A DNA stretch of 64,000 nucleotides, from the NCBI RefSeq assembly GCF_004354015.1, contig NZ_SMRU01000004.1, positions 106,954 through 170,953 of the forward strand. The letters run 5' to 3'. Each line of letters opens with the position of its first letter. Positions within the stretch are counted from its first letter, which is position 1. Position numbers and translations under genes: made by a program. The notes under the pieces were generated by a model. That model was not told the origin of the DNA, ran no database searches, and saw only the letters and a program-made list of their open reading frames with translations. The DNA comes from Arthrobacter terricola. GTDB taxonomy: Bacteria > Actinomycetota > Actinomycetes > Actinomycetales > Micrococcaceae. Below are positions 43,936 through 54,003 of this stretch, in pieces.

Positions 43936-43968
43936 AAACAAAAGAGCCACCCGACCGGGTGGCTCTTT
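43936..43968 (-). terminator. Intrinsic terminator of the second tRNA-Ala gene
   Basis: A 12-bp stem (43941-43952 with 43957-43968, loop 4 nt) is followed by a T-rich tract on the minus strand. Its core GAGCCACCC/GGGTGGCTC is nearly the same as that after the first tRNA-Ala. Confidence 0.87.
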
Positions 43969-44036
43969 CAATTTCCAAAAAGTTGAGGCCCTACTCGACG
44001 GCATGAACCTGGTCCGTGATTCGAGTAAGGCCTCTA

Positions 44037-44112
44037 TGGTGGAGCTGAGGGGACTCGAACCCCTGACCCCCTGCATGCCATGCAGGTGCGCTACCAGCTG
44101 CGCCACAGCCCC
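44037..44112 (-). tRNA. tRNA-Ala, anticodon GGC (second identical copy)
   Basis: This copy is identical in all 76 nt to 18436-18511, including the encoded CCA end, acceptor stem GGGGCTG/CAGCTCC and anticodon loop ATGGCAT. It lies downstream of rsfS on the same strand with its own promoter-like and terminator sequences. Confidence 0.97.
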
Positions 44113-44192
44113 ATATTCTTGCTGCTTCGCTCGCTGGAACAACGGCTTTGAAAGCCCCGTTCAGCTTCTCTTTCCCCCGAAGCAACTCAAAT

Positions 44193-44222
44193 ATCTTAGA
44201 CCAGCGTTTACGAAAATTCCAA
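44193..44222 (-). promoter_or_regulatory. Candidate promoter of the second tRNA-Ala gene
   Basis: On the minus strand TTGGAA (44217-44222) and TAAGAT (44193-44198) are 18 nt apart, about 80 nt upstream of the tRNA. A conserved block after the -10 (GAGTTGCTTCGGGGGA here) is also found upstream of the first copy. Confidence 0.4.
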
Positions 44223-44256
44223 ATCGGGCATATTCCGCTTGGCGTAGGCTTTCCGG

Positions 44257-44655
44257 TTACGATTCCTCGGCAGCCCGGGCCTTCGCCGAAGCGTCGTCGC
44301 CGAGCCCCAGGTCCACCACGGGGCAGTCCTTCCAAAGACGCTCGAGTGCGTAGAAGACGCGGTCTTCACTGTGCTGGACGTGCACCACGATGTCCGCATA
44401 GTCGAGCAAAACCCAACGGCCTTCAGCCCGGCCTTCACGGCGCACCGGACGGAGGTCCTGCTTGAGCAATTCCTCCTCGATGCCATCGACGATCGCGTTA
44501 ACCTGGCGCTCCGTCGGGGCGGACGCGATGAGGAACACATCGGTCAGAGCCAGCCTTTCACTGACGTCCAGGGCGACGATGTCCTCGGCCAGCTTGTCCG
44601 CCGCCGCGCGGGCGGCGTGGCGGGCCAAGAGGACGGATGTTTCATGTGCAGTCAC
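44257..44655 (-). CDS. rsfS: Ribosomal silencing factor RsfS
   Basis: The 132-residue protein has the RsfS/DUF143 fold: VALDVSERLALTDVFLIASAPTERQ is the usual opening, followed by GRWVLLDYADIVVHV and YALERLWKDCP near the C-terminus. RsfS binds ribosomal protein L14 and blocks subunit joining when nutrients are short. It follows nadD and a membrane protein gene, the standard actinobacterial order. Confidence 0.95.
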   Translation of the reverse strand: MTAHETSVLLARHAARAAADKLAEDIVALDVSERLALTDVFLIASAPTERQVNAIVDGIEEELLKQDLRPVRREGRAEGRWVLLDYADIVVHVQHSEDRVFYALERLWKDCPVVDLGLGDDASAKARAAEES

Positions 44656-44718
44656 GGGACTCCTTGTAACGCGGCTTCGATGACGATCGAAGCCTGATTG
44701 ATGGCCGAAAGCCTATGG

Positions 44719-46071
44719 TCAGCGTGATAGTCCGCTGCTGATCATGATGATGCCCACGATCAAGGCCAAAACTCCGACGCCCACGAGCCCCAAGACTATG
44801 AGCCGGGCACGCTGCGCCCGGCCAAGTCCTGCGGTCGCCGCGTCCAATGGCTCCAGTCCGTGTGCCGAACTGGCCGAAAGGGGCGGGTGCTCGGAGACTT
44901 CCGCTGCGGTCCCCCGCTCCGCCTCAATGTCCGACGCCGGACGCCGGACTGCCGCCTTCGCTGCGGCTTCCGCCCGGGCCAGGACACCTGCCCTGCCGCG
45001 CAGCGTGCGTGGCTTGCCCGACGACTGGCCGGGCTTCAGCTTCGGTCCGGGCGATGTCACCAGGGGTACGAAGCTTGTGCTGGGCGGCTTCATGACCGGA
45101 CGGTCCATGCCTGGAACCTTGACGAATTCCAAGGGCGTGACCATGGCCAGATTACTTGCCGCGGAAGGATCGGTCTTGGTCGGAGCCGCAGGACGGCTGT
45201 TCTGCTCGGCCAGCTTCTGCTTGGCCATGGCCCTCTTGTTGAGGATCGCCTCGCGTTCGGCCTGGGCGATCTGCTCCGCCAAAGCCTGGGGATCGGCCGC
45301 ATCAGCATCAGCCCCGGACTGCCGGGCACCGGTGTCCACCTGGACAGCGGATTCCATCGCGGCAATGTGCTCAAGCTTGTTGGCCTGGTTGCTTGCCTGG
45401 GCAGCGAGGAGCTCGCGCGCCATGAGCGCCTGCTCCACGGTCATGTCGGGTGCGCCGGGCGGTGGGCCGGCAGTCACGCGGACCGTTCCGTCAGGCGACG
45501 TGGCGATGGGGCCACCGCCGGTCCTGGGCTTCGAGTTCGCCTTGCCCGGGGTGTTCGAAACAGGAGCTTGCGACGCCGGTCCGCTGGTCACGGGAACACC
45601 TGCGCCAGGTCCGCCCGGGGTCCTTTGTCCCGGCGCGGGTGAACCGATGACCGGAATCATCGCAGTGCCCGGGGCAACTTCCTCTTGAAGCTCACGAAGC
45701 CGCATTTGCCGGCGGGTGGGCGGACCACCGCGGGAAAGCTGCTGCTCCTTGTCGGCCAGTTCCTTGATGGCCCGCAGCGCGGCACGATCACGGGCACGCG
45801 CTTGTGAAGAACGTTCCGCCGCAGGCTCCGCATCCAAGGGGGCATCGGCTACACGCCGAACCCGGTTCGCCGAAGCAGACCCGCCGGCCGGGCGTCCGGC
45901 ACGGGGGGTCGACTCCGGGGTCGCCGCGCCTGCGTTGGCTGGATCTACGGTCTCCAGGTCTGCGGTCTCTGGATCCACGGTCTCCGGGCTGGCGCCCGGC
46001 TGTTCCAGACGCGCATCCCGGGCTCGTCGAAGCTCACGCCGGCTACGGATAGGAGGCTGTTCCTGGCTCAT
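44719..46071 (-). CDS. Large low-complexity protein with a C-terminal membrane anchor
   Basis: The 450-residue protein is rich in Ala, Pro, Thr and Glu with long disordered-looking regions, and has one C-terminal membrane helix (RARLIVLGLVGVGVLALIVG) with a very short tail. Near the N-terminus there is a short repeat (PETVDPETADLETVDPANA). RRELRRARDARLEQ at the start and a coiled-coil-like LREL segment are also visible. No catalytic motif is seen. It lies between nadD (7 nt upstream) and rsfS, a place where related actinobacteria often carry a gene of this kind. Function unknown. Confidence 0.75.
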   Translation of the reverse strand: MSQEQPPIRSRRELRRARDARLEQPGASPETVDPETADLETVDPANAGAATPESTPRAGRPAGGSASANRVRRVADAPLDAEPAAERSSQARARDRAALRAIKELADKEQQLSRGGPPTRRQMRLRELQEEVAPGTAMIPVIGSPAPGQRTPGGPGAGVPVTSGPASQAPVSNTPGKANSKPRTGGGPIATSPDGTVRVTAGPPPGAPDMTVEQALMARELLAAQASNQANKLEHIAAMESAVQVDTGARQSGADADAADPQALAEQIAQAEREAILNKRAMAKQKLAEQNSRPAAPTKTDPSAASNLAMVTPLEFVKVPGMDRPVMKPPSTSFVPLVTSPGPKLKPGQSSGKPRTLRGRAGVLARAEAAAKAAVRRPASDIEAERGTAAEVSEHPPLSASSAHGLEPLDAATAGLGRAQRARLIVLGLVGVGVLALIVGIIMISSGLSR

Positions 46072-46078
46072 TCACAAC

Positions 46079-46765
46079 TCACTCGGTACGGGCTTGGTGG
46101 TCTGATCCGGTCATGGCATGCACGGACGAACCCAGGCCGGGTTTGCCCGAGTACAGCTTGTACTTGGCGATGTACTGCACCACGCCGTCGGGCACGAGAT
46201 ACCAGACCGGATTGCCGGCACCCACGCGGGCACGGCAATCCGTGGAGGAAATCGCCATGGCGGGCACTTCCAGGAGGCTGACGTCATCACCCCTGCCCAT
46301 GTCGTCTAGGACGTGGCCTGGCCGGGTGACACCGACGAAGTGCGCCAGCGACCAGAGCTCGTCCACGTCTTTCCACGACAGGATCTGGGCCAAGGCATCG
46401 GCGCCGGTAATGAAGAACAGATCGGCATCCTGCCGCAGAGTCCGGAGGTCCCGCAGCGTGTCGATGGTGAACGTCGGCCCGGGGCGGTCGATGTCCACCC
46501 GGCTCACCGTGAAGTTGGGGTTCGAAGCCGTGGCAATGACCGTCATGAGGTACCTGTGTTCAGGTTCGCTGACCAGCCTGCTCGACTTCTGCCAGGGCTG
46601 CCCGGTGGGCACGAAGACCACCTCGTCCAGTTGGAACTTGGCTGCCACCTCGCTGGCGGCAACCAAGTGGCCGTGATGGATGGGATCGAAGGTCCCGCCC
46701 ATCACTCCCAATCGGATCCGGCGCCCCGACTGTTCGAAGGGTTTTGCAGCGGAAATGTCAGTGAC
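46079..46765 (-). CDS. nadD: Nicotinate-nucleotide adenylyltransferase
   Basis: The 228-residue enzyme starts at GTG 46765 (AGGG upstream). The nucleotidyltransferase motif is [18 protein letters not shown] and the second conserved site is [12 protein letters not shown] (in place of the usual ISSTxIR), with [11 protein letters not shown] and FFITGADAL between. It converts nicotinate mononucleotide and ATP to deamido-NAD in NAD synthesis. Its start overlaps the end of the small membrane protein gene by 8 nt. An alternative start upstream cannot be excluded. Confidence 0.93.
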   Translation of the reverse strand, partial: VTDISAAKPFEQSGRRIRLGVMGGTFDPIHHGHLVAASEVAAKFQLDEVVFVPTGQPWQKSSRLVSEPEHRYLMTVIATASNPNFTVSRVDIDRPGPTFTIDTLRDLRTLRQDADLFFITGADALAQILSWKDVDELWSLAHFVGVTRPGHVLDDMGRGDDVSLLEVPAMAISSTDCRARVGAGNPVWYLVPDGVVQYIAKYKLYSGKPGLGSSVHAMTGSDHQARTE

Positions 46766-46994
46766 CCAGCCCTGGGTGCTTGGCCGGGTGCTGGCGGTGC
46801 GGATCCGAGTGTTCCTCGACAGCATCGTGCCGGTTGCCGAGGTTCGTGTAGGAAACAGCGATGAACATCAGGATCAGCAGGATGCAGAACATCGTGCCCC
46901 CGATGACGAACGGAGGGGCCAACAACGGTGCAGGCGCCTCGCTTTCGCCTCCTCCTTGGGCCAGGACTGACATGGCGATCTGCTGAAACTGCAT
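46758..46994 (-). CDS. Small single-pass membrane protein
   Basis: The 78-residue protein follows GGGGAGAAA and begins [15 protein letters not shown]. It has one membrane helix ([21 protein letters not shown]) and a His-rich hydrophilic tail. It overlaps the nadD start by 8 nt, so the genes are likely co-transcribed. Function unknown. Confidence 0.7.
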   Translation of the reverse strand: MQFQQIAMSVLAQGGGESEAPAPLLAPPFVIGGTMFCILLILMFIAVSYTNLGNRHDAVEEHSDPHRQHPAKHPGLGH

Positions 46995-47071
46995 TTTCTC
47001 CCCTAGCGGTTCAAAGGATGTCGACGGCGGATCCCCACCGTCCAGGACTTCTGTTCTATGTTACAGCGTTG

Positions 47072-48442
47072 CTAGCCGCGGATCTGGCCTTCACCCTGGA
47101 CGATCCACTTCGTGGTGGTGAGTTCCGTGAGGCCCATGGGACCGCGGGCGTGCAACTTCTGGGTGGAGATGCCAACCTCGGCACCCAGGCCAAGTTCGCC
47201 GCCGTCGGTAAAGCGCGTGGAAGCGTTCACGATAACGGCCGCGGAGTCTATCTCGGCAATGAACTTCTCCGCGTTGGCGAGGTTGTTCGTCAGGATGGCC
47301 TCCGTGTGGCCCGTAGTCCATTTGCGGATGTGGGCAACGGCCTCGTCAAGGCTGTCCACCATTGCGACGGCGAGGTCGAGGTCCATGTATTCGGTGGCCC
47401 AATCGACGTCGTCCGCCGGCACCGTCTCGACGGTACCGGAGAGCGCTGCCTGGACCCGCTCATCGGCGTGGAGCGTGACCCCCGCCGACCGCAGGGCGGC
47501 GGCGACCGCGGGCAATACCGTGGATTTCGAATGCACCAGGAGCGTCTCTACCGTATTACACACACTTGGACGTTGGGTCTTGGCGTTGAGCAGGATGTCC
47601 ACTGCCATGTCTTCGCCGGCGGACTCGTCGATGAAGATATGGACGTTGCCCTCGCCGGTCTCAATGACAGGCACAGACGAGTTGTTCACCACGGTCTGGA
47701 TCAGGTCACGTCCACCGCGGGGAATCAGGACGTCCACCCGGCCACGGGCGCGCATCAGGACGTTCGCGCCCTCACGGCCGAACTGGTCCACGGTCTGCAC
47801 GGCATCGGCCGGCAGACCCACGGATTCCAGGGCATCGCGCAGGATGGCGACTAGAGCTTCGTTGGTGTGGGCGGCAGCGGAACCGCCGCGCAGGATCACG
47901 GCGTTGCCGCTCTTCAGCGCTAGTCCGGCGATGTCAACAGTGACGTTCGGGCGCGCTTCGTAGATAGCGGCTACCACACCCATGGGGACGTTGACCTGGC
48001 GCAGCCGAAGTCCATTCGGGAGCGTCTGCCCGCGGACCACATTGCCTACGGGATCAGGCAAGCCGGCGAGGTTTTCCAAAGCCGCCACCAGGCCATCGAT
48101 GCGTGCCGCGGTCAGGGTCAGGCGGTCCAGCAAGGCAGCCGAAGTCCCGTTGTTGCGTCCCGACTCAACATCCTTGGCGTTGGCTGCGAGGATCAAGGCC
48201 TGGTTTTCCTGCAGGGCGGAACCGATGGCGTGCAAGGCACGGTCCTTCCAGGCGCGGTTTGCCTGACCCATGCTCCGCGCCGCGTGGCGTGCGCGGTCCG
48301 CGATCGAGTGCACTGCCGCTTCCACCTGTTCGGGCGTGGACGGCACCTGCCCGGGCTCCGGAGCTTCCGGCGCCTGAGCGGCCTGGCCGGTCGTCAAGGA
48401 GTCGGTGATCACGGGAGAATCGGGGGTGAGTGCCTCAGTCAT
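47072..48442 (-). CDS. proA: Glutamate-5-semialdehyde dehydrogenase (gamma-glutamyl phosphate reductase)
   Basis: The 456-residue protein has the aldehyde-dehydrogenase-like ProA fold: PMGVVAAIYEARPNVTVD, LKSGNAVILRGGSAA, and the catalytic Cys in QRPSVCNTVETLLV near residue 300. It has about 35 extra low-complexity residues before the domain. It reduces glutamyl-5-phosphate in proline synthesis. Its start overlaps the proB stop by 4 nt. Confidence 0.96.
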   Translation of the reverse strand: MTEALTPDSPVITDSLTTGQAAQAPEAPEPGQVPSTPEQVEAAVHSIADRARHAARSMGQANRAWKDRALHAIGSALQENQALILAANAKDVESGRNNGTSAALLDRLTLTAARIDGLVAALENLAGLPDPVGNVVRGQTLPNGLRLRQVNVPMGVVAAIYEARPNVTVDIAGLALKSGNAVILRGGSAAAHTNEALVAILRDALESVGLPADAVQTVDQFGREGANVLMRARGRVDVLIPRGGRDLIQTVVNNSSVPVIETGEGNVHIFIDESAGEDMAVDILLNAKTQRPSVCNTVETLLVHSKSTVLPAVAAALRSAGVTLHADERVQAALSGTVETVPADDVDWATEYMDLDLAVAMVDSLDEAVAHIRKWTTGHTEAILTNNLANAEKFIAEIDSAAVIVNASTRFTDGGELGLGAEVGISTQKLHARGPMGLTELTTTKWIVQGEGQIRG

Positions 48443-49629
48443 TCTCCAAGTTTAGTGGAGCGCGGCGGCTGGACCAGCACGAGGTCGTCAACATGGACAA
48501 CCACGCGGTCATATCCGCGGCCCAGGTCCTTCGCGAGTTCCTTCGTGGAACGGCCAAGCATGCGGGGAAGCTCCTCGGAAGAGTAGTTCACCAATCCCCT
48601 GGCGATGACGGTACCGGCAGTGGACAGCATTTCCACGGGGTCGCCGGGCTCGAAGTCTCCTTGGACGGAGGAGATCCCCGCGGGAAGCAACGAGGTGTGG
48701 CGGTCCCGCACTGCCCGGACGGCTCCGTCGTCGAGCACCAAACTGCCTCGCACCGACGCCAGGTGCGCCAGCCACAAGAGCCGGACCGGCTTGCGGCTGC
48801 CGTTGATGGCGAACCACGTGCCCACGTCTTCGCCCGCAAGGGCGGCGGCGGCGTTGGCGGTGGACGTCACCAATCCGTGGATTCCGGAACTCGCGGCGAT
48901 CGAGGCAGCCTCCACTTTGGTGGTCATGCCACCCGTGCCGACTCCCGCTTTGCCCGCCTTGCCGATGGTGACTCCAGCGAGGTCCTTAGGGCCGGTCACC
49001 AGCGGGATACGCTTGGCACCGGCCGACGGCGGTCCGTCGTAAAGGGCGTCGACGTCGGACAGCAGGACCAGGGCGTCCGCCCGGACAAGGTGCGCTACCA
49101 AGGCAGCCAGGCGGTCGTTGTCTCCAAAGCGGATTTCGTGCGTGGCGACCGTGTCGTTTTCGTTCACCACGGGCACGACGCCGAGATTCAGCAAGCGATC
49201 AAGGGCCCGGTACGCGTTGCTGTGCTGGGTCCGACGCATCAAGTCATCAGCAGTCAGCAGGACCTGGCTGACGGTGACCCCGTGCGCGGCGAAGGCCTGC
49301 GAGTAGCGCGCCATGAGCAAGCCCTGGCCCACGCTCGCCGCCGCCTGTTGGGTAGCGAGATCCTTGGGCCGCTTCGCGAGGCCAAGGGGAGCCAGTCCGG
49401 CGGCAATGGCGCCGGACGAGACCAAAATGATCTCCGTGCCCGAGTTCCGCTTCTCCGCCAAAGCATGGACGAGCGCGGTCACGGACTTCTCGGAGATCCC
49501 GCCCTTGATACTGGTCAGCGACGACGAACCGACCTTGACCACGATCCGCTTGGCGTGGGCCAACGCGCGACGTTCGACGGCGTCGCTTACGTCGCTGAGC
49601 TCGGGAACCTGCGACGTATTAGCGGTCAT
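48439..49629 (-). CDS. proB: Glutamate 5-kinase
   Basis: The 396-residue protein has the amino acid kinase domain ([12 protein letters not shown] at the start, NENDTVA and [12 protein letters not shown] in the middle, [14 protein letters not shown]) followed by a C-terminal PUA domain (residues about 310-390, [23 protein letters not shown]). It phosphorylates glutamate as the first, usually proline-inhibited, step of proline synthesis. It overlaps the end of obgE by 11 nt and the start of proA by 4 nt. Confidence 0.96.
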   Translation of the reverse strand: MTANTSQVPELSDVSDAVERRALAHAKRIVVKVGSSSLTSIKGGISEKSVTALVHALAEKRNSGTEIILVSSGAIAAGLAPLGLAKRPKDLATQQAAASVGQGLLMARYSQAFAAHGVTVSQVLLTADDLMRRTQHSNAYRALDRLLNLGVVPVVNENDTVATHEIRFGDNDRLAALVAHLVRADALVLLSDVDALYDGPPSAGAKRIPLVTGPKDLAGVTIGKAGKAGVGTGGMTTKVEAASIAASSGIHGLVTSTANAAAALAGEDVGTWFAINGSRKPVRLLWLAHLASVRGSLVLDDGAVRAVRDRHTSLLPAGISSVQGDFEPGDPVEMLSTAGTVIARGLVNYSSEELPRMLGRSTKELAKDLGRGYDRVVVHVDDLVLVQPPRSTKLGE

Positions 49630-51211
49630 CGTCGTTGTCCCGGCCGCTTTCCTTCAGGGGCTGGGATGTACGACGGCGGCTGGCGGACTCGGTCCAGATT
49701 CCCGCCTTGCGCTCGGCTTCAAGCTCGGCGCGCGCCGCGGCTTTCGCTTCACGACGTTCGATTTGTTCTTCGCGCTTTTGGGCGCGCGTGGGACGGTCAC
49801 CGAGATCGGCGACTCGGATGTCGGTGCCTCGCGGCGTGCCGAGGAGTTCGGCCCCCGCCATCATGGTGGGCTCCCAATCGAACACGACTCCGTCGTCTTC
49901 TTCGCCGATCACCACGGTGTCACCCGGAACGGCGCCCATCTTGAACAACTCGGTTTCAATACCGAGTTTGGCCAAGCGGTCGGCGAGGTATCCGATAGCT
50001 TCTTCGTTCGTGAAGTCGGTCTGCTTGACCCAGCGGACCGGCTTTTCACCCAACACCCGGAAGAGCGGTTCGAGGTTCTTTTCTTCCCGGCGGATGCGGA
50101 AGCCAGTCTCATTGACCGCGCGCGGCCGGAGCACAGGGGCAGCCACCTTCGGGGGCGCAGCAGTAACAGCATCGCGGGCGGCCATGACAATCTCGGCCAT
50201 CGCGAAGCTCAAGGCGCGCAGGCCTTCGTGGCTCGTCGCAGACACTTCGAAGACGCGGTAGCCGCGTTCCTCCAGTTCGGGACGGACGAACTCGGCCATG
50301 TCCCGACCATCTGGGAGGTCCACCTTGTTCAACACCACAAGCTTGGGACGCTCATTCAAGGGCACCACCTCGCCGTCCACGCCGGCGTAGCTCATGTCCA
50401 CCGCGTACCGGTCGAGTTCCTGCTCGATGATCGCGAGGTCGGAAAGGGGATCCCGGTCCGATTCCAGCGTTCCGCAATCGAGGACGTGGACCAAGGCGGC
50501 GCAACGCTCCACATGGCGGAGGAAGTTGTGGCCGAGGCCCTTGCCCTCGCTGGCACCTTCGATGAGACCGGGAACGTCTGCAATGGTGTACCGGACATCT
50601 CCGGCCTGCACTACGCCCAGGTTGGGGATCAAGGTGGTGAACGGGTAGTCGGCGATCTTGGGGCGGGCAGCCGACATCGCCGCGATCAAGCTGGACTTGC
50701 CGGCGGACGGGAATCCCACGAGCGCGATATCGGCAATGGACTTGAGCTCCAGGACGATGTCACTCGAATCGCCTTCGATACCGAGGAGGGCGAAGCCGGG
50801 AGCCTTGCGTTTCTGGGAGGACAGGGCGGAATTGCCAAGGCCACCTTGGCCGCCAGCGGCGGCGACGTACTCCGCGCCCTGGCCCACGAGGTCGGCGAGG
50901 ACCACTCCGTCTTTGGTTTTGACAACCGTTCCCTCGGGAACGGGAAGGACCAGTGTTTCGCCGTTCTTGCCGCCGCGCCAGTCACCCATGCCGGGACCGC
51001 CGTTGGTGGCGTGGCGGTGAGGGGCATGGTGGTAGTCAAGGAGCGTCGTGGTCTGGGCATCGACCCGCAGGATGACGTCACCGCCGTTGCCGCCATTGCC
51101 GCCGTCGGGACCGCCCAAAGGCTTGAACTTCTCACGCTTGACAGAAACACAGCCGTGGCCGCCTGTTCCGCCGGATACATGAAGTACTACCCGGTCTACG
51201 AAGGTGGCCAC
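49619..51211 (-). CDS. obgE: Obg-family GTPase
   Basis: The 530-residue protein has the Gly-rich Obg fold ([34 protein letters not shown]), the GTPase core ([30 protein letters not shown]), and a C-terminal OCT domain with a charged extension of about 80 residues. Obg acts in ribosome assembly and stress response. It follows rpmA across a terminator-like hairpin and overlaps proB. Confidence 0.96.
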   Translation of the reverse strand: MATFVDRVVLHVSGGTGGHGCVSVKREKFKPLGGPDGGNGGNGGDVILRVDAQTTTLLDYHHAPHRHATNGGPGMGDWRGGKNGETLVLPVPEGTVVKTKDGVVLADLVGQGAEYVAAAGGQGGLGNSALSSQKRKAPGFALLGIEGDSSDIVLELKSIADIALVGFPSAGKSSLIAAMSAARPKIADYPFTTLIPNLGVVQAGDVRYTIADVPGLIEGASEGKGLGHNFLRHVERCAALVHVLDCGTLESDRDPLSDLAIIEQELDRYAVDMSYAGVDGEVVPLNERPKLVVLNKVDLPDGRDMAEFVRPELEERGYRVFEVSATSHEGLRALSFAMAEIVMAARDAVTAAPPKVAAPVLRPRAVNETGFRIRREEKNLEPLFRVLGEKPVRWVKQTDFTNEEAIGYLADRLAKLGIETELFKMGAVPGDTVVIGEEDDGVVFDWEPTMMAGAELLGTPRGTDIRVADLGDRPTRAQKREEQIERREAKAAARAELEAERKAGIWTESASRRRTSQPLKESGRDNDDDR

Positions 51212-51295
51212 GTGTTTCTCCTCAAGATGGATCCTGCTGCTTGAATGCTGCGGCGAAGCTGGCTCGCCGCCCCGCCCCAGTAGATTCTAGTGCGG

Positions 51296-51339
51296 TTAAA
51301 AAGACGGGTGGAGCGGGCCAACCGGCCCGCTCCACCCGT
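51296..51339 (-). terminator. Intrinsic terminator after rpmA
   Basis: 16-bp perfect arms at 51304-51319 and 51324-51339 with a 4-nt loop are followed on the minus strand by CTTTTTAA. It lies between rpmA and obgE and may separate or attenuate transcription into obgE. Confidence 0.88.
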
Positions 51340-51352
51340 TCAGAACGTTGTA

Positions 51353-51616
51353 TTACTCTGCAGCCGCAGCAGCAACGATGTTCACGACGCGACGGCCACG
51401 GCGAGTACCGAACTCAACCGCACCGGCCTGCAGTGCGAACAGGGTGTCGTCGCCACCGCGACCGACGCCTGCACCCGGGTGGAAGTGGGTGCCACGCTGG
51501 CGGACGATGATCTCGCCTGCGGAAACAACCTGGCCGCCGAAGCGCTTTACGCCAAGGTACTGAGCGTTGGAGTCACGACCGTTGCGAGTGGAGCTCGCGC
51601 CTTTTTTGTGTGCCAT
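51353..51616 (-). CDS. rpmA: 50S ribosomal protein L27
   Basis: The 87-residue protein has the complete L27 sequence pattern: [39 protein letters not shown] and [18 protein letters not shown]. The short N-terminal part reaches the peptidyl transferase centre. It is co-transcribed with rplU, 60 nt upstream. Confidence 0.98.
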   Translation of the reverse strand: MAHKKGASSTRNGRDSNAQYLGVKRFGGQVVSAGEIIVRQRGTHFHPGAGVGRGGDDTLFALQAGAVEFGTRRGRRVVNIVAAAAAE

Positions 51617-51676
51617 GTGAAATGCCTGCCTTTAAATTCTTGGGAATCTGTTGAAAACCTGGATCGTAACCAGTGG

Positions 51677-51997
51677 TTACTTGATGCCGGTGATCTTGAT
51701 CTTGGTCAGTTCCTGACGGTGACCCTGGCGCTTCTTGTAGCCGGTCTTGTTCTTGAACTTCTGGATGACGATCTTCGGACCACGGAGGTCTTCGAGGATC
51801 TCGGCCGTGACCTTGACCTTGGCAAGGTCTGCAGCGGCGGAGGTTACCTTGTCGCCGTCAACCAGGAGCAGTGCGGGCAGCTCAAGGGTGCTGCCGGCTT
51901 CACCGGCGACGCGGTTCAGGGTTACGTAGTCTCCAACGGAAACCTTTTCTTGGCGGCCGCCTGCGCGGACAATCGCGTACACCACTTGGGCACTCAC
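51677..51997 (-). CDS. rplU: 50S ribosomal protein L21
   Basis: The 106-residue protein starts at a GTG and shows L21 features: [43 protein letters not shown] and a terminal Ile/Lys-rich end. It is first of the rplU-rpmA operon. Confidence 0.98.
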   Translation of the reverse strand: MSAQVVYAIVRAGGRQEKVSVGDYVTLNRVAGEAGSTLELPALLLVDGDKVTSAAADLAKVKVTAEILEDLRGPKIVIQKFKNKTGYKKRQGHRQELTKIKITGIK

Positions 51998-52207
51998 TTC
52001 TCTCGACGTTTATTACTAAATTTGCGTGCGGAACCCCGAACCGAAACGGGCCTGGTTCACGCTGTGCCTCAACGCCGTGGACCCCTATGTGGAGTCCATG
52101 AGTTATCCCTGAACAGTCCCGAATCAAGGAACGGTTTCGAAAGAAACAGATCCGAACGAAAGGTTCTCTGGGCATAACCCAAGTGTTGGCGTAAGCACCG
52201 AGGATCT

Positions 52208-52237
52208 AGACTACGCTAGTTTCTCCCTCGGCTGCAA
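52208..52237 (-). promoter_or_regulatory. Candidate promoter of rplU-rpmA
   Basis: On the minus strand TTGCAG (52232-52237) and TAGTCT (52208-52213) are 18 nt apart in the 397-bp region between thiD-tenA and rplU. This would give a leader of about 200 nt. No ORF or tRNA is visible in that region; a structured leader is possible. Confidence 0.4.
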
Positions 52238-52394
52238 ATGAGGCCCGGTCCGGAGGCCGCCATGTGATGGATGCCACGGACTTGCAATGCCGCCGTCCGA
52301 TACCGTGCCCATACAGCTTACCCTTGACGCTGGCAAAACCCCGGACGTGCCGCCCGACACGCTGCGGCAGCCGCCCACACCACGGACGAGGTTG

Positions 52395-53915
52395 TCAGCC
52401 GTGAACCCGCGGCGCGTCGAAAAACGCTGTTTCATAGCGGCAGGACCGGATAAACGCCTCAAGCATCGCTTCCCGCTCCGCCGGCGACGCCACGCCTGCG
52501 GCAACATCGATGATGTCGATGGCCTTCCGGGTGGCTTCGGCGAATGCTTCGTCAGCGTACGTGCGCAACCAATCGGCGTAAGGATGCCCTTCCGGTGCGC
52601 CCGACTCGACGTATCCGTCGTGGAGCTGCCGTCCCACCTCTGCGTACAGCCAGTAGCACGGCAGGATGGCAGCGACCAGGACGGCATAGCTTCCCGACGC
52701 CGATGCCGCCACCAAGTGGTCCACGTAAGCCTTCGTAACTGGCCCTAGCTTGTTGCTGGATTCGCGGGTCGCGAGCCAGTTCCGGTGCAGCTCGGACTCG
52801 ACCTCGAGGCACGTTTGGGCTCCCCGGGCCCAGAACAGCTGCTCAGCCTCGCTCGGAGCCAGTGCGCTTGCCCGCGCCAAGACCCGGGAGTATCCGTTGA
52901 GGTAGATGGCATCCTGCGCCAGGTAGTACGCGAAATGGGTTTCGCCGAGCGCGCCGGATTGCAGGTCCTTGATGAAGTCCAAGGCATGGATGGCGTCCAG
53001 TTCAGGGCGGGCTTCGTCCCACAACCGTGCTACGAATTCCCTGGGCTGGAGGCCGTTGTCCAGCGCGTGGAAGTGGTGGATCGGTCCGTTGCCCTTGCCG
53101 ACTTCCAACACCGCCGATTCCGCCAATGCCCCGTGGAGCCACGGTTTGACCACGCGAAGGGCGGACTCCCAATCGCCGAGCCGCACCTTGGCCGTGGCCA
53201 TCGCGGACGAGAGCGAGCAGCCCGTGCCATGGCTGTTGCGGGTATCCACCCGCTCGCCGGGGAAGACCACGACGTCCTGGCTCAGCAGTCCGACGGTGTT
53301 CACCAGGGCGTCCGGGCAGCCCGGTCCCTCCAAGTGGCCGCCCTTCACCAACACGGTGTTTCCACACGCGGCGGCCAGCCGCTTACCCTGCGCGAGTGCA
53401 GTGTCCCAATCAGCGGCTTCGGATTCGCCCAGGAGCATGGCCAGTTCCGGCAGGTTCGGGGTGATCAAGTCGGCCAAGGGCAGAAGCTCGCGGAGCGCGG
53501 CTTCTGCGGACTCCGCGAGGAGGCGGTCGCCGCTCGTGGCGATCATCACAGGGTCGAGGACCACGACGGCGGGACGCACCTCGCCGAGCCAGCGGCGTAC
53601 TTCCTCGATCACCGCGGCATCCCCGAGCATGCCGATCTTGACGGCGTCCACCTCGATGTCATTGCCGATGGCCTCGAGTTGCTGGCGCAGGAAATCCACA
53701 GGCGGAACATGGACCCCGGTGACGCCTTGCGTGTTTTGGGCCGTGAGGGCCGTAATAGCGGCCATGCCGTAACCACCCTGGGCGGCGATGCTCTTGAGGT
53801 CGGCCTGGATTCCTGCTCCACCCGAAGGATCGGATCCGGCGATGCTGAGCACCCTGGGCACGCGTCGGCGCGTCGCCTCGAGCGGGTACACGAGTGAATG
53901 CGGTGATGAAGCCAT
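52395..53915 (-). CDS. thiD: Fused hydroxymethylpyrimidine (phosphate) kinase ThiD and aminopyrimidine aminohydrolase TenA
   Basis: The 506-residue protein starts at ATG 53915, about 8 nt after GAAGGGA; an ATG at 53924 is too close to that site. Residues about 15-280 are ThiD (VLSIAGSDPSGGAGIQADLK, DPVMIATSG, NLPELAMLL, and the anion hole NSHGTGCSLSSA). Residues about 290-505 are TenA (LWDEARPELDAI, HFAYYLAQDAIYL, the Cys-containing LPCYWLYAEVG and SCRYETAFFD). It phosphorylates HMP and recovers pyrimidine from degraded thiamin. The TPP riboswitch immediately upstream confirms its role. Confidence 0.95.
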   Translation of the reverse strand: MASSPHSLVYPLEATRRRVPRVLSIAGSDPSGGAGIQADLKSIAAQGGYGMAAITALTAQNTQGVTGVHVPPVDFLRQQLEAIGNDIEVDAVKIGMLGDAAVIEEVRRWLGEVRPAVVVLDPVMIATSGDRLLAESAEAALRELLPLADLITPNLPELAMLLGESEAADWDTALAQGKRLAAACGNTVLVKGGHLEGPGCPDALVNTVGLLSQDVVVFPGERVDTRNSHGTGCSLSSAMATAKVRLGDWESALRVVKPWLHGALAESAVLEVGKGNGPIHHFHALDNGLQPREFVARLWDEARPELDAIHALDFIKDLQSGALGETHFAYYLAQDAIYLNGYSRVLARASALAPSEAEQLFWARGAQTCLEVESELHRNWLATRESSNKLGPVTKAYVDHLVAASASGSYAVLVAAILPCYWLYAEVGRQLHDGYVESGAPEGHPYADWLRTYADEAFAEATRKAIDIIDVAAGVASPAEREAMLEAFIRSCRYETAFFDAPRVHG

Positions 53916-53925
53916 ACGGGACATC

Positions 53926-54003
53926 CCTTCGCCGGTGCTAACCGGACAGGTTCAACGGGTCTGGTCTCAGCCGGCTTGGTGCGCGGCACCCCGTGTCAGT
54001 CCC
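53926..54003 (-). promoter_or_regulatory. TPP riboswitch (thi element)
   Basis: On the minus strand the conserved pieces occur in order: GGGGTGC (53986-53992), GCTGAGA at 53965-53971, ACCCGTTGAACCTG (53947-53960), then the P1 region with the GAAGGGA ribosome-binding site (53924-53930). Binding of TPP would hide this site, giving translational control of thiD-tenA. A TAAACT -10 (54006-54011) begins just upstream. Confidence 0.93.

Noticed and set aside
43733..43978. Minus-strand frame next to the second tRNA-Ala, considered as an integrase remnant
   Set aside because: It overlaps the tRNA terminator and shows no integrase motif; there is no direct repeat of the tRNA 3' end that would mark an attachment site.
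47112..47963. Plus-strand frame opposite proA
   Set aside because: It is an antisense shadow of a highly conserved enzyme.
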